A stretch of DNA of 64,000 nt from Algimonas porphyrae (GTDB lineage: Bacteria > Pseudomonadota > Alphaproteobacteria > Caulobacterales > Maricaulaceae). The notes below the pieces were generated by a model. It did not search any database. It was given only the letters and a program-made list of their open reading frames with translations, and was not told the origin of the DNA. The position numbers and the translations under genes are program-made. This document shows positions 16,905 to 25,898 of the stretch, in pieces (position 1 is the first letter of the stretch; every line of letters starts with the position of its first letter). The stretch covers positions 2,916,001-2,980,000 of the forward strand of contig NZ_CP163424.1 in assembly GCF_041429795.1 (NCBI RefSeq), written 5' to 3'.

Positions 16905-17959
16905 GGCGCGTCCCCATTCCGGGGGGTTGGCGTCATTGTCGCGAGCCGCTCCTGCATCTGGTGGCGTTCGCTGTCGGAGAGCGGAATCAGGCCGATCTCT
17001 TCCAGATAGCCACCCATGGCGGCGGCTTCCTCGGATGTGATTTCCAGCGCGTAGCCGGCAACATCCGCCCCGCCGTCGGCGCGCAGATAGAGATAGAGAT
17101 CGCGGACGACCGGATAGGCTCCGTTGCGGATATTCTCCGCCGAGGGGCTGATGCCGCCAATCGGAATACCGCGCACCTTGTCGGCATTCTGATCCAGAAA
17201 GGAAAAGCCGAACACGCCCAATGCGCTGGGCGTGTTGGACAGGGTTCGGATCAGCGCATTGTCGTTCTCGCCTGCATCGACCCAGTAGCCGTCTTCGCGC
17301 AAGGCATGAGCGCGGGCGCGAAACAGGTTTGGCGTCTCGCTTTCCAGTTCGGCCATGCAGGCAAAGGTTCGCGCGCCCGCTTCCATTGCCGTTTCGACGA
17401 AAGCGTCCCGAGTGCCTGACGTGGGCGGCGGGCCGTAGGTTTCGATCCGATCATCCGGCAGCAACGGATCGATTTCGGACCAGCGCCGATAGGGATTGCG
17501 CTGCGGCGTACAGTCTGTGTCCGATGTCGGCAGGTCGCGCGCCAGCGCCTGGTAGAGGTCTCCGACCGTCAGTTGCATCGGCGCCGCATCAATGGCCCGG
17601 GCGAGTACGATCCCGTCATAGCCCAGCTTGAGTTCGATGACGGGGGCCACGCCGTTGCGCAGACACAGAGCCGTTTCCGATGGTTTCTGACGCCGCGAGG
17701 ATGTCGTTGCATCGATCGAAGGATCGCCGGAACAAAACAGCTTATGTCCACCGCCACTGCCCGTCTGTTCGACGACCATGCGGATGCCTGTGCGCTCCGA
17801 ATAACTTTGCGCTGCCCGCGCGGCAAAGGGGAAGACAGTTGACGATCCGACCACGCGCACAGGATCCGTCCGGGCGTCGAGGCAGCCCGTCAGAATCAAC
17901 CCGCTCGCCATGGCAAGCCCCATCAATCCGGCCCATTGCTGTCGCATCATGTCAGCCAA
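16901..17959 (-). CDS. pstS: Phosphate ABC transporter substrate-binding lipoprotein PstS
   Basis: Periplasmic phosphate-binding protein of about 352 residues, anchored by a lipobox (LILTGC). Binding-region landmarks are VRVVGSSTVFPFA, EQTGSGGGHKLFC, GYDGIVLAR and PPPTSGTRDAFVETAM, of the PstS/SphX type. Start: a TTG at 17959 has GGAG 6 bases upstream; ATGs at 17950 and 17947 have no nearby ribosome site. Reading from 18010 would precede the signal peptide and overlap the divergent gene. It is first in pstSCAB and divergent from a MATE gene with about 120 bases between. No clear Pho box was found by eye. Confidence 0.88.
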   Translation of the reverse strand: MADMMRQQWAGLMGLAMASGLILTGCLDARTDPVRVVGSSTVFPFAARAAQSYSERTGIRMVVEQTGSGGGHKLFCSGDPSIDATTSSRRQKPSETALCLRNGVAPVIELKLGYDGIVLARAIDAAPMQLTVGDLYQALARDLPTSDTDCTPQRNPYRRWSEIDPLLPDDRIETYGPPPTSGTRDAFVETAMEAGARTFACMAELESETPNLFRARAHALREDGYWVDAGENDNALIRTLSNTPSALGVFGFSFLDQNADKVRGIPIGGISPSAENIRNGAYPVVRDLYLYLRADGGADVAGYALEITSEEAAAMGGYLEEIGLIPLSDSERHQMQERLATMTPTPRNGDAP

Positions 17960-18082
17960 GCGCCACTCCCTTCGCTTCGGTCTCCTGATGGCTTTGATCC
18001 CGATTGGCAACCGCCCAGCCTAGCGTCCGCCTGCAAAGCCAAGACTTTACAGCTGCGCCTGAAAGGCGCAGGGGCGCGCGCC

Positions 18083-19534
18083 ATGACGGTGAACGCCATA
18101 CCGAACGCTTTACCGCGCACTTGGCGCGGTGAAATGATCGCCCTGTTGGTTCTGGGCGGACCGATGGCGCTTACCCAGATCATCCAGTTTTCAATCTACA
18201 CAATCGACACGATCATGATTGGACGCGTCGGGACGGACGCGCTCGCCGCAGCCGCGATCGGCACAGTGATCTATTTCCTGCTCTGGATGATCGGCGCAGG
18301 TCCGGTCAGCGCCGTCACGCCCATGGTCAGCCAGTCTATCGGCACAACTATCGGCAAGCCCGGCCTGGATGCGCGCCGCGACGCGAGACGCAGTGTCCGC
18401 ATGGCCTTGTGGCTCGTGACTCTGCTGACCGTTCCGATGTTCGGTTTTCTGCTGTTCGCCGAGGACGTGCTGATCTTCTTTGGCCAGGATCCGGAGATTT
18501 CGCGCATGGCTCAGGACTATGTGCTGGTGCTGGCACCCGGCCTGCCTTTCGCGCTCGGCGTCATGGTACTGCGAAATTTCCTCGCAACACTGAACAAGAC
18601 GATGGTGCCGCTCGTGCTGGTGACGTTCAGCGTGCTCATCAATGCGGGCCTGAATGCGGTACTGATATTCGGGCTACTCGGTGCGCCCGCGCTGGGACTG
18701 ATCGGGGCTGGAATTGCCAGCTCCATTTCCTACTGCCTCTGCTTCGTAATGATGGCGAGCTATGTATCGCTGGACCGGGATGGGCGTCAGTTCGATGTTT
18801 TCCGCAACCTGCTGACATTCGACCGCGACCGCTTCGGCGAACTTGTGCGGCTGAGCTGGCCGATCAGCGTGACGACCTTGTTCGAAGGCATGCTGTTCAA
18901 TGCCGCCGCGCTCGTCATGGGGGCGATCGGGGTGCATCAGCTGGCCGCCTATCAGGTCGCGCTCAATGTGGCGGCGATGGCGTTCATGCTACCTTGGGGT
19001 TTGGCCATGGCCGGAGCGACGCGGATCGGTCTGGCCGAAGGGGCGGGCGATGCCGAGGCGAGGCAGCGTGCGGCGCAGACGACCATGGTCGCCGCCGTGG
19101 GCGGCATGGCCGTGATCGCCCTTCTGGTCACGTTACTCCCGACACAGATCGCGCATATCTATATGCGTCCGAACGACCCCGAAAACGCGGCCACGATTGC
19201 GTTCATCCTTACATTCCTGCCCATTGCCGCAGCCTTCATGATTTTCGACGCGACGCAGCTGGTCGCCAATCAGCTGCTGCGAGGTCTGAAGGATGTGACG
19301 GCCCCGATGATCATCACGGGCGTCAGCTTCTGGGTGATCGGCTTCCCGCTCTGCTATTATCTCGGCTTCTATACCGAGTTTGGGCCGAACGGCGTCTGGT
19401 ACGGCCTGATGTCCGGACTGATGGCGGCCTTTATCGGTCTCGGAATAAGGCTTTTACAGCGGCTGCGTGTGCCGCCGCGTCCGCCTGAGTTGCGTCAGCC
19501 GGATCAGGACTCGCCGGATCTGAATCCCGCCTGA
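18083..19534 (+). CDS. MATE-family multidrug efflux transporter
   Basis: A 483-residue, about 12-helix membrane protein of the MATE (NorM) type. Landmarks are the N-terminal segment GGPMALTQIIQFSIYTIDTI and the GNK-like start of helix 1 of each half, a helix 7 region with LVRLSWPISVTTLFEGMLF, and GAIGVHQLAAYQVALNVAAMAFM. Exchanges sodium or protons for drug-like cations as a family property. The ATG at 18083 gives a normal length. Its last 104 bases overlap the convergent DUF1491 gene. Confidence 0.9.
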   Translation: MTVNAIPNALPRTWRGEMIALLVLGGPMALTQIIQFSIYTIDTIMIGRVGTDALAAAAIGTVIYFLLWMIGAGPVSAVTPMVSQSIGTTIGKPGLDARRDARRSVRMALWLVTLLTVPMFGFLLFAEDVLIFFGQDPEISRMAQDYVLVLAPGLPFALGVMVLRNFLATLNKTMVPLVLVTFSVLINAGLNAVLIFGLLGAPALGLIGAGIASSISYCLCFVMMASYVSLDRDGRQFDVFRNLLTFDRDRFGELVRLSWPISVTTLFEGMLFNAAALVMGAIGVHQLAAYQVALNVAAMAFMLPWGLAMAGATRIGLAEGAGDAEARQRAAQTTMVAAVGGMAVIALLVTLLPTQIAHIYMRPNDPENAATIAFILTFLPIAAAFMIFDATQLVANQLLRGLKDVTAPMIITGVSFWVIGFPLCYYLGFYTEFGPNGVWYGLMSGLMAAFIGLGIRLLQRLRVPPRPPELRQPDQDSPDLNPA

Positions 19535-19847
19535 TCACACCCTCATCGATGAAATGACGCCCCTCCCGGTCCTCGATCTCGACCACCATCAGGTCGGGGT
19601 CGAAATCCCGACGCGCGGCAATGCGGGCATAGAGCGCCGCTTCGTCCAGACGGTCTTCCCGCCACACGCGCTCCCCCTGCATGTCGCGTTCGGGCGTGAA
19701 TAGCGACAGACCCGCGCGACTGCGCACCGTGACCAGTACGCTGCCCGCATCCCGGTCGCCCCGCATCACGACGCAGGCATAGGCGCCGGCGACTTGCGCG
19801 CGCCGGATCAGGGCATCGACCCAGATTCCCGTCTTTAGCTGTGGCAT
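19431..19847 (-). CDS. DUF1491 family protein
   Basis: A 138-residue protein. LKTGIWVDALIRRAQVAG followed by AYACVVMRGDRDAGSVLV matches the alphaproteobacterial DUF1491 family, with a DxDLMVVEIEDREGRHFI strand after it. The ATG at 19847 has GGAG 6 bases upstream. The last 35 codons overlap the 3' end of the MATE gene on the other strand, an unusually long convergent overlap. The C-terminal Ala/Asp-rich segment could be a low-constraint tail. Function unknown. Confidence 0.8.
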   Translation of the reverse strand: MPQLKTGIWVDALIRRAQVAGAYACVVMRGDRDAGSVLVTVRSRAGLSLFTPERDMQGERVWREDRLDEAALYARIAARRDFDPDLMVVEIEDREGRHFIDEGVIRRDSDPASPDPADATQADAAAHAAAVKALFRDR

Positions 19848-20021
19848 TTGCATCTCCTGCAAAGCGTTTCCGCGCGATCAATTCCGGCCTGAGCGTCGCC
19901 ACCGCCGCCCCTGACGACAAATCCCGTATTGGGCGAAGCACTGCGATTGCCTTCTCCTGACAGGCCATGTCTGGCATGGGCCTTGCTTTCACAAGCCTGT
20001 ATCGAACCCGGGCTTCCCAAG

Positions 20022-22574
20022 ATGAACCGCACCTGCCTCCGCCTACTGCTTATCAGCTCTGCGCTGATGCTGCCACTGGCAGCACCGCTGGCGGTTGCGC
20101 AGACGGCACAGGGCCCGACGCCGACAACACCGACATCGACACCGCAACCTCTACAGGCCACTGTCACACAGGCTGCTGTCACGCAGGCCGTTCCTGCCCT
20201 CGCCCCGGACACGCCGGCCGATCAGGTCAATGCACTGAATATAGAGCCCGTCGAAACCCCCATCGCGCCGACCGAAATCTTGCCGCGCGACTACGCAACC
20301 ACTCTGCAGGCCCTGCATCACGATGACCGGATCATGACGTTGGACTGGCGGCGATCGGAACAGGTGCTGCGTTTCGATCTGAGCCCGAACGATCGCATCG
20401 AAACGCTGCAGCTCTCGCTATCCGTCACGCCACTTGACGCTGGAACGCCTGATGGACCGCTGACGCTGCAATTCAATAACGGCGTCCATCATTCGGTCGA
20501 TCCGGACGGCACTACGACCATCACTCTCGATCCAAAGCGGGCGCGGGCACGTGGCAATGAACTACGGATCGGATTTCTGTCCGGGTGCGAAGCCGGTCAC
20601 GCACAGACGACACATCCTAAATCGGGCGGTTTCTCTATCGACCTCCGGGCCTCGCGACTGGATCTGCGGGCCCGCTCCGATGGTGATGGTCTGAGCATGC
20701 ACGATCTGGAGGCCCGCCTCTCGGGACATGCCTTTGCGCCACAGACCGTCGGCCTGATCGCAAACGGCCCGATGGCGACCCGCTATCAGGCATTGGCCGC
20801 GCAAGGCCTGGCGCTGCGAATGGCAGATATTCCGGACTTCAGGACGGAATCGGTCGACACGGATTTCGAATTCGTCATGGCAACGCGCCTGGAACTCGCC
20901 GCACTGGACGATATCAGCCTGCTGACCACGGATGCTGACGTGATGAGCGGCACCGGACCCGCGCTGTTCCTGTCACAGGAACATCCGACCCGGCTCTATA
21001 TGACGGGCGATACGGCTGACGATGTCTTGCGTGCTATCAGCGCTTTCGCGACGGCCTCACTGCCGCAGTCCCGCACGACCAAGGTCACGCCTGCCGATAT
21101 TCTGGTGCAAAGCCCGCTCGATTCCGATCGCAGACGCATCGATGGCGCGATCCGCCTGACGGCCCTGTCCGTGGAAACGGGCACCGTCCGCACCTACGCG
21201 TTCGACGTTTCCGATCCGGAAGCGACGCATGGCGAGCTTGTTCTGCATCTGAAGCGCGATAGCCGGACCTCCGCCGGGGCCAAGCTGACCGCAAGGTTGA
21301 ACGGAGCCGATCTCGGCATGGCCAAGCTGAATGGTCGTCGCAGGACCGTCGCCTACCCGATCCGTCCAGGCATGCTGGTCGGATCGGAAAATCGCCTGAT
21401 CCTGACGACGGTCGATGCCAGGGATGCGCCGCATTGCACGACGTCCGATCCCTTTATCGCAATCGGCAGCCAGTCGACCCTGCAGCTGATACGTCATACG
21501 CCCTCTGCCCCTACGGACCTGTCGCGACTGGCTGCGGATGGCTCGATCTTCGGGGCGCAGAACGGCGCGAACACGGTCTTCATTCTGCCGGAAACGACAT
21601 CCGACTATGAAGCCTCCCTGCGGGTCGTGGCGCAGCTGGCCAAGGTCAATGGACGCGGCTGGACATCGGCGGATTTCTCCCGCGGGGGAACGGACGATAC
21701 GGTTCGCCACCATCTGGTAATCGAACCCTATCATACGCTGGATTTGGCCTATAAGGGCGCGGCACCGCGTACCATGAAGGCCGCGTGGCGCGGTGAAACC
21801 GTCGAAGGACGCAACCGCGTGGCCGCCTATGCCCGCTTGAACGGTGAGACTGCACCCGCAGTGGGTCGGATCGGTCCCGGCGGAACGGCGGCGATCTTCC
21901 CGCTGGACGATACGCGCCTGGTCGGCCTGATCACGAATACACCGGATCAGAGCTTTGCCGCCGCCCTCGCCCCCTTGTCGGGACCGCTGAACTGGAACGG
22001 ACTGGCTGGCGGTGTGGCCCGCTGGTCCGGCAATGCGGTGGTCAGCACGCAAGCGCCCCTATCCCTGCCCGAACCGGACACTGGCCCGGCCTTGCAGGCG
22101 AACCAAGCGTTGGAATCGACCGCGTCCGGACGAACCCTGTCGCTGCCAGCCGTCGATCTGCCCGATATCGAGCTTAGCGATGCCGGCGACTGGATACATC
22201 GGCGCTGGCGCGAAATCTCGCAGGCCCGTCAGGCTAAACCTCGATCGCCCGTGGCCCAACCGCAGCCGGGTACGCGGATAGATGGTCCGGCAACTGCCCC
22301 AGATTCTGCCCCGAACCAAGCCCCGGCCAACAATCCGACCCAGACCACGCTGATACCCCATAGCGAAGCGGCGACGATGGGTGCTGCCGCAGGTCCCAGA
22401 GCCTTGCCGGCGCATATGGACGGCGGATTGCTGTCACGGATCGATATCTGGACCCGGGCACACTTCTTCCAGACCCGTGAGGGCGAGCTTCACCCGGCCA
22501 TTCTGGCCGTGATGCTTTTGCTGCTGAGCGGGCTGACAAGTCTGGTGCTGCGCCGCGCGGGCCGCACTGATTAG
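20022..22574 (+). CDS. BcsB-like cellulose synthase regulatory subunit, without adjacent BcsA
   Basis: A 850-residue secreted/membrane-anchored protein. Signal peptide (LLLISSALMLPLAAPLAVAQ) then a Thr/Pro/Gln-rich linker to about residue 70. The body has two BcsB-like halves: a segment with NELRIGFLSGCEAGHA, and one with AKLTARLNGADLGMAKLNGR plus the PIRPGMLVGSENRLIL and DPFIAIGSQSTLQL strands. A Pro/Gln/Ala-rich linker (about 700-790) precedes a single C-terminal membrane helix (ILAVMLLLLSGLTSLVLRR). BcsB normally guides cellulose through the periplasm with BcsA, but no BcsA, BcsZ or BcsC is adjacent. The ATG at 20022 leads directly into the signal peptide. The assignment rests on pattern, not alignment. 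Confidence 0.72.
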   Translation: MNRTCLRLLLISSALMLPLAAPLAVAQTAQGPTPTTPTSTPQPLQATVTQAAVTQAVPALAPDTPADQVNALNIEPVETPIAPTEILPRDYATTLQALHHDDRIMTLDWRRSEQVLRFDLSPNDRIETLQLSLSVTPLDAGTPDGPLTLQFNNGVHHSVDPDGTTTITLDPKRARARGNELRIGFLSGCEAGHAQTTHPKSGGFSIDLRASRLDLRARSDGDGLSMHDLEARLSGHAFAPQTVGLIANGPMATRYQALAAQGLALRMADIPDFRTESVDTDFEFVMATRLELAALDDISLLTTDADVMSGTGPALFLSQEHPTRLYMTGDTADDVLRAISAFATASLPQSRTTKVTPADILVQSPLDSDRRRIDGAIRLTALSVETGTVRTYAFDVSDPEATHGELVLHLKRDSRTSAGAKLTARLNGADLGMAKLNGRRRTVAYPIRPGMLVGSENRLILTTVDARDAPHCTTSDPFIAIGSQSTLQLIRHTPSAPTDLSRLAADGSIFGAQNGANTVFILPETTSDYEASLRVVAQLAKVNGRGWTSADFSRGGTDDTVRHHLVIEPYHTLDLAYKGAAPRTMKAAWRGETVEGRNRVAAYARLNGETAPAVGRIGPGGTAAIFPLDDTRLVGLITNTPDQSFAAALAPLSGPLNWNGLAGGVARWSGNAVVSTQAPLSLPEPDTGPALQANQALESTASGRTLSLPAVDLPDIELSDAGDWIHRRWREISQARQAKPRSPVAQPQPGTRIDGPATAPDSAPNQAPANNPTQTTLIPHSEAATMGAAAGPRALPAHMDGGLLSRIDIWTRAHFFQTREGELHPAILAVMLLLLSGLTSLVLRRAGRTD

Positions 22575-22579
22575 ATCAT

Positions 22580-24202
22580 CTAGGCTGCGGCGGGACCGCC
22601 GAGTGGCAGGACGACTTGCGCATCGGTTCCTTCGCCGGGAACGCTTGTCACGTCCAGACGGCCGCCATGCAGTTCGGCCAAAGACTTGACGAGCGACAGG
22701 CCCAGCCCCGATCCGCGCGTTTCAGTGGATTTTCCGGAGGCCCCCTGAATAAAAGGCTGCCCAATCCGCGCAATTTCGCTCGCGCTCATGCCCGGTCCCT
22801 CATCTGTGACCCGGACGATCATCTGCCCCTGATGCGACCGTGCTTCGACCAGCACCGTGCCGCCCTTGGGCGAGAATTTCACGGCGTTCGACATCAGATT
22901 GAGCAGGATCTGACGCAGCGCCTTGCGATCTGCGGTGATCAGCAGCTGTTCCTCATCCGGCAAGCTGGCTTCGAGCGCGACTTCGGCGGCGTCGGCTGAC
23001 GGGCGGATCATCTTGACCGAGCTGCGAACCACATCGCTGACATCGAACGTGTCCGTGACCAGCGTGTATTTTCCCGCTTCGACCTTGGAAAGATCCAGCA
23101 CATCGCCGATCAGGTCCAGCATATATTGTCCGCTATCATGTATCAGGTCCGCATATTCGGCATATTTACTGGGCAGCGGGCCGAACAAACGCGACCGCAT
23201 CATGTCGGAAAAACCGATAATGGCATTGAGCGGCGTTCGAAGTTCGTGACTGACGCCGGCAAAGAACAATGTCTTTTCGAGCGCATCATGTTCTGCCACC
23301 GTCTGCGAGCGGCGCAGGGCCTCGATCCGCACCGCATCATCTGTTCGGTCGAGCGCGTGTATCAGCAAACCGCCCGATGCGAGCGGTGTAATATGGACGT
23401 CCAGCGTCGCCTCGCTGGCCGTACCGCTATCGAGCGCGATCCGTGCACTATTGGGAGAATCGAGGCGTCGGGCCGTAGCGGCTGTTTCCAGCAAGACCTC
23501 ACGCGCGGCGGCATTGCGCACCAGTGCGTCGAGGCTGGGGCGATCATTGTCACCGCGCAGACCGAACTGGATCTGGCCTTCGGGGTTCGAGCCGACCATC
23601 GACCCGTCCGGTGCAAACTCGAACAGACCGCCGGACACGCCGCGTCGCCACAATGTACCGTAAGGCCCGCGCCCGGAGCGCGTATCGTCACTGTCCCGAC
23701 CATGGGTTCCGGCAATCATCGCCGTTATCGTCAGCGCCATCGTTCCAACGAAGCCAAGAGTCCCGACATAGCCGCGCTGCGTTTCGCTGATCGGCGAGCC
23801 GCCCAGATTAACCAGAGCCAGCGCCAGGAACGCGGCGATCAGCGCTATTGCCGCCAGGATCAGCGCTTCGATCACCCGGTCCTTGGTAAACACCATCGCA
23901 ATGGCGGGAATACAGAGGAAAACCACCCCGACCGGCCAGAGTCCGCCGATCAGCGTGACCATGACGCAAAAGCCGGTCCAGATTGCGATCAGCACGATCT
24001 GCGCCCAGAAACGGTGCAGGACAGGCGTCAGCAGAAGCGACAGCAGTGCCGGCACCATCAGTCCGATGGCGACCTTGCCCATAGCCAGCGCACCATCACC
24101 AGCCAGCCAGCCAGCCCCGGCCCCTGCGATCATCACCACGAGCCAGATCAGCATCGGTCCTAGCAGGCGCATGCCCAGCGACATATCCAGCTCTTGATCC
24201 AT
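22580..24202 (-). CDS. Membrane-bound sensor histidine kinase, DivJ/PleC type
   Basis: A 540-residue kinase. About six membrane helices fill residues 8-170, then a PAS-like region (roughly 190-300) and the HisKA domain with FFAGVSHELRTPLNAIIGFS (phospho-acceptor His) and the GPLPSKYAEYADLIHDSGQY helix seen in DivJ/PleC kinases. The HATPase domain has LLNLMSNAVKFS (N box), VTDEGPGMS (G1) and GSGLGLSL (G2). No receiver domain and no response regulator is adjacent. The ATG at 24202 has GGGAG 5 bases upstream. It is convergent with the BcsB-like gene (6 bases) and divergent from sufE. A role in polar development or surface control is inference. Confidence 0.85.
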   Translation of the reverse strand: MDQELDMSLGMRLLGPMLIWLVVMIAGAGAGWLAGDGALAMGKVAIGLMVPALLSLLLTPVLHRFWAQIVLIAIWTGFCVMVTLIGGLWPVGVVFLCIPAIAMVFTKDRVIEALILAAIALIAAFLALALVNLGGSPISETQRGYVGTLGFVGTMALTITAMIAGTHGRDSDDTRSGRGPYGTLWRRGVSGGLFEFAPDGSMVGSNPEGQIQFGLRGDNDRPSLDALVRNAAAREVLLETAATARRLDSPNSARIALDSGTASEATLDVHITPLASGGLLIHALDRTDDAVRIEALRRSQTVAEHDALEKTLFFAGVSHELRTPLNAIIGFSDMMRSRLFGPLPSKYAEYADLIHDSGQYMLDLIGDVLDLSKVEAGKYTLVTDTFDVSDVVRSSVKMIRPSADAAEVALEASLPDEEQLLITADRKALRQILLNLMSNAVKFSPKGGTVLVEARSHQGQMIVRVTDEGPGMSASEIARIGQPFIQGASGKSTETRGSGLGLSLVKSLAELHGGRLDVTSVPGEGTDAQVVLPLGGPAAA

Positions 24203-24397
24203 TCTTCTCCCGTAGCGGCAGATTCTCCCCTGCAAAGCGCGCTTTACAGCCACAGAGCGAGCGAATTCGCGTTTCAGGCTAATCTTTCATGCAGCACTCA
24301 CCCGGCCTGGATGTCCCCGCCAACCCGACCCGGAATGCGTGCAGAAAGGGCTGTTCGCTCGCTTGTTCTCAGCCTTTCGGTCCCCTATCTGCCGGGG

Positions 24398-24823
24398 ATG
24401 ACCGATGCATCCGACTGGCCTGATGATGTCGCCGAGCTGATCGAGGATTTCGCCTTCCTCGACGGCTGGGAAGAGCGCTATATGCATGTCATCGATCTGG
24501 GTAAGGCCATGGATCCACTACCGGAAGCGGACCAGATCGATGCCAACAAGGTTCGCGGCTGTGCCTCGCAGGTCTGGTTGACGAGCACGCGCAATGGCGA
24601 TGGTCAGCTTGTGTTTCGCGGCGATTCGGACGCCCACATCGTGCGCGGCCTTGTCGCGATCGCCACGCAGGTCTTTTCAAACAAGCCGGATCGGGTGATC
24701 TGTGACCTCGACACGGACGCGCTCTTCGATGCGCTCGGTCTGTCCGAACACCTCTCGACTCAGCGCGCCAACGGCCTGCGCAGCATGGTCGCCCGGATCA
24801 AGCGCGAAGCGGGGGCGGGTTAA
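24398..24823 (+). CDS. sufE: SufE-type cysteine desulfuration protein
   Basis: A 141-residue protein that takes sulfur from a SufS-type desulfurase for Fe-S cluster assembly. EDFAFLDGWEERYMHVIDLG and KVRGCASQVWL are diagnostic; Cys in RGCASQ is the sulfur acceptor. The ATG at 24398 (MTDASDWPDD) gives the family's usual length; in-frame ATGs upstream would add an unrelated tail. The rest of the suf operon is not here, which is common for sufE in alphaproteobacteria. Convergent with the following membrane protein by 7 bases. Confidence 0.9.
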   Translation: MTDASDWPDDVAELIEDFAFLDGWEERYMHVIDLGKAMDPLPEADQIDANKVRGCASQVWLTSTRNGDGQLVFRGDSDAHIVRGLVAIATQVFSNKPDRVICDLDTDALFDALGLSEHLSTQRANGLRSMVARIKREAGAG

Positions 24824-24830
24824 CCGCTGT

Positions 24831-25700
24831 TTAGATCACCACAGGAGGATCGTCGTTCTCCGCGTTCGACAGGCCCACCCTGTTGCGTTCCCACATATCC
24901 TGCAGATCAACGCATTCCGAATAGATCGCCGCTTTCATCGAGGCATAAAGGCCCGCGAGCAGATTGAAACAAAGCAGGGTCGCGGTGAATGTGAACGCAG
25001 CTTCAGCCTGGCTTAGTTCTGCTTCGGGATCTGTCGTCAAATCCGTTTGCTGAAACAGCGCAAGCACCATGAAAATCAGGATGAAGAGACTAATCGCGCC
25101 AATCTGCGCGATCAGTCCGACGACGAAGTTAATCAGCCAGACCCACCACTTATAACCCCGGGTCAGACGCCAGGATTCGCCGAAGGAGCCGAGGATAGGG
25201 GCGCCGCCGAACATATAGGCAGGCCCGGGGATCGCCCAGCCTGCCGTCAGTATGAGGGCGGGGACCAGCAACGCCAGATAGCCCAGAAAAAACCCCGTCC
25301 AGAACAGGAACGCGATCACCATAAGCGGGAACGCATGCGGCAAGGCCCGCCACATCGAGTCCTTCAAACCGACCGGATAACCGATCAGGGTCCGGTAGGC
25401 GACATCCATGCAAAACCCGTAATAGAGACAGCCCAGGAAAATCAGATACAATGTGGTCATAAGACCAACGACACCAGACAGATAAGTGTCGTCCGGCCCC
25501 GTGTCAGTGATCATGCTCGTCGCCAGCAGGGTGACGCCGCTCAATAAGGATATAAGCAGTCCAGCTATAAGCACGGGCACGATATTGCGGAACAAACCAC
25601 TGAATGTCCGGGACATTACCCGACCGAAGTCGAACGCAGGCTTGATCTCCCATGGCGCATAGGCGCGTTCGGGCGTGAAACTCTCGCTGTCCCCCGGCAT
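24831..25700 (-). CDS. Multi-pass membrane protein of unknown function
   Basis: A 289-residue protein with about six membrane helices (for example VPVLIAGLLISLLSGVTLLA, VIAFLFWTGFFLGYLALLVP and ISLFILIFMVLALF). The repeated pattern of helix pairs and GWAIPGPAYMFGG, PSFGESWRLTRGY recalls the membrane domain of glycerophosphodiester phosphodiesterase-like or YciC-like proteins. No catalytic motif is visible. Start at 25700; the next gene upstream is the small protein at 25734-25898 on the same strand, 33 bases away. Confidence 0.6.
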   Translation of the reverse strand: MPGDSESFTPERAYAPWEIKPAFDFGRVMSRTFSGLFRNIVPVLIAGLLISLLSGVTLLATSMITDTGPDDTYLSGVVGLMTTLYLIFLGCLYYGFCMDVAYRTLIGYPVGLKDSMWRALPHAFPLMVIAFLFWTGFFLGYLALLVPALILTAGWAIPGPAYMFGGAPILGSFGESWRLTRGYKWWVWLINFVVGLIAQIGAISLFILIFMVLALFQQTDLTTDPEAELSQAEAAFTFTATLLCFNLLAGLYASMKAAIYSECVDLQDMWERNRVGLSNAENDDPPVVI

Positions 25701-25733
25701 TCCCGTCCTTCTAGCTGAGGCGAATCCGCATCC

Positions 25734-25898
25734 CTATTTTGGCTTTTTCGGCCAGTCTTTCCTCACGCGAATGACCATGTCGATGCCGAGGATGGCGATC
25801 AGACCGGCCATGACAGCGAAGATGGGATGTCGCAGGGCGAACAGGCTCATGCCACCAATGGCAACGCCGAGCAGAATGGCATAGGGATGGATTTTCAT
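25734..25898 (-). CDS. Small membrane protein (54 residues) coupled to the HNH gene
   Basis: Reads MKIHPYAILLGVAIGGMSLF and continues through ALRHPIFAVMAGLIAILGID to a basic tail VRKDWPKKPK. It has two predicted helical membrane segments. The ATG overlaps the HNH gene stop in ATGA (25895-25898), so it is probably translated by coupling. It is short enough to be missed by length-filtered gene finding. No function is recognisable; a small membrane regulator or toxin-like peptide cannot be told apart from sequence alone. Confidence 0.7.
   Translation of the reverse strand: MKIHPYAILLGVAIGGMSLFALRHPIFAVMAGLIAILGIDMVIRVRKDWPKKPK

Noticed and set aside
23126-24163. Plus-strand open frame opposite the histidine kinase
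   Set aside because: Shadow of membrane and PAS regions; low-complexity Arg/Gln.
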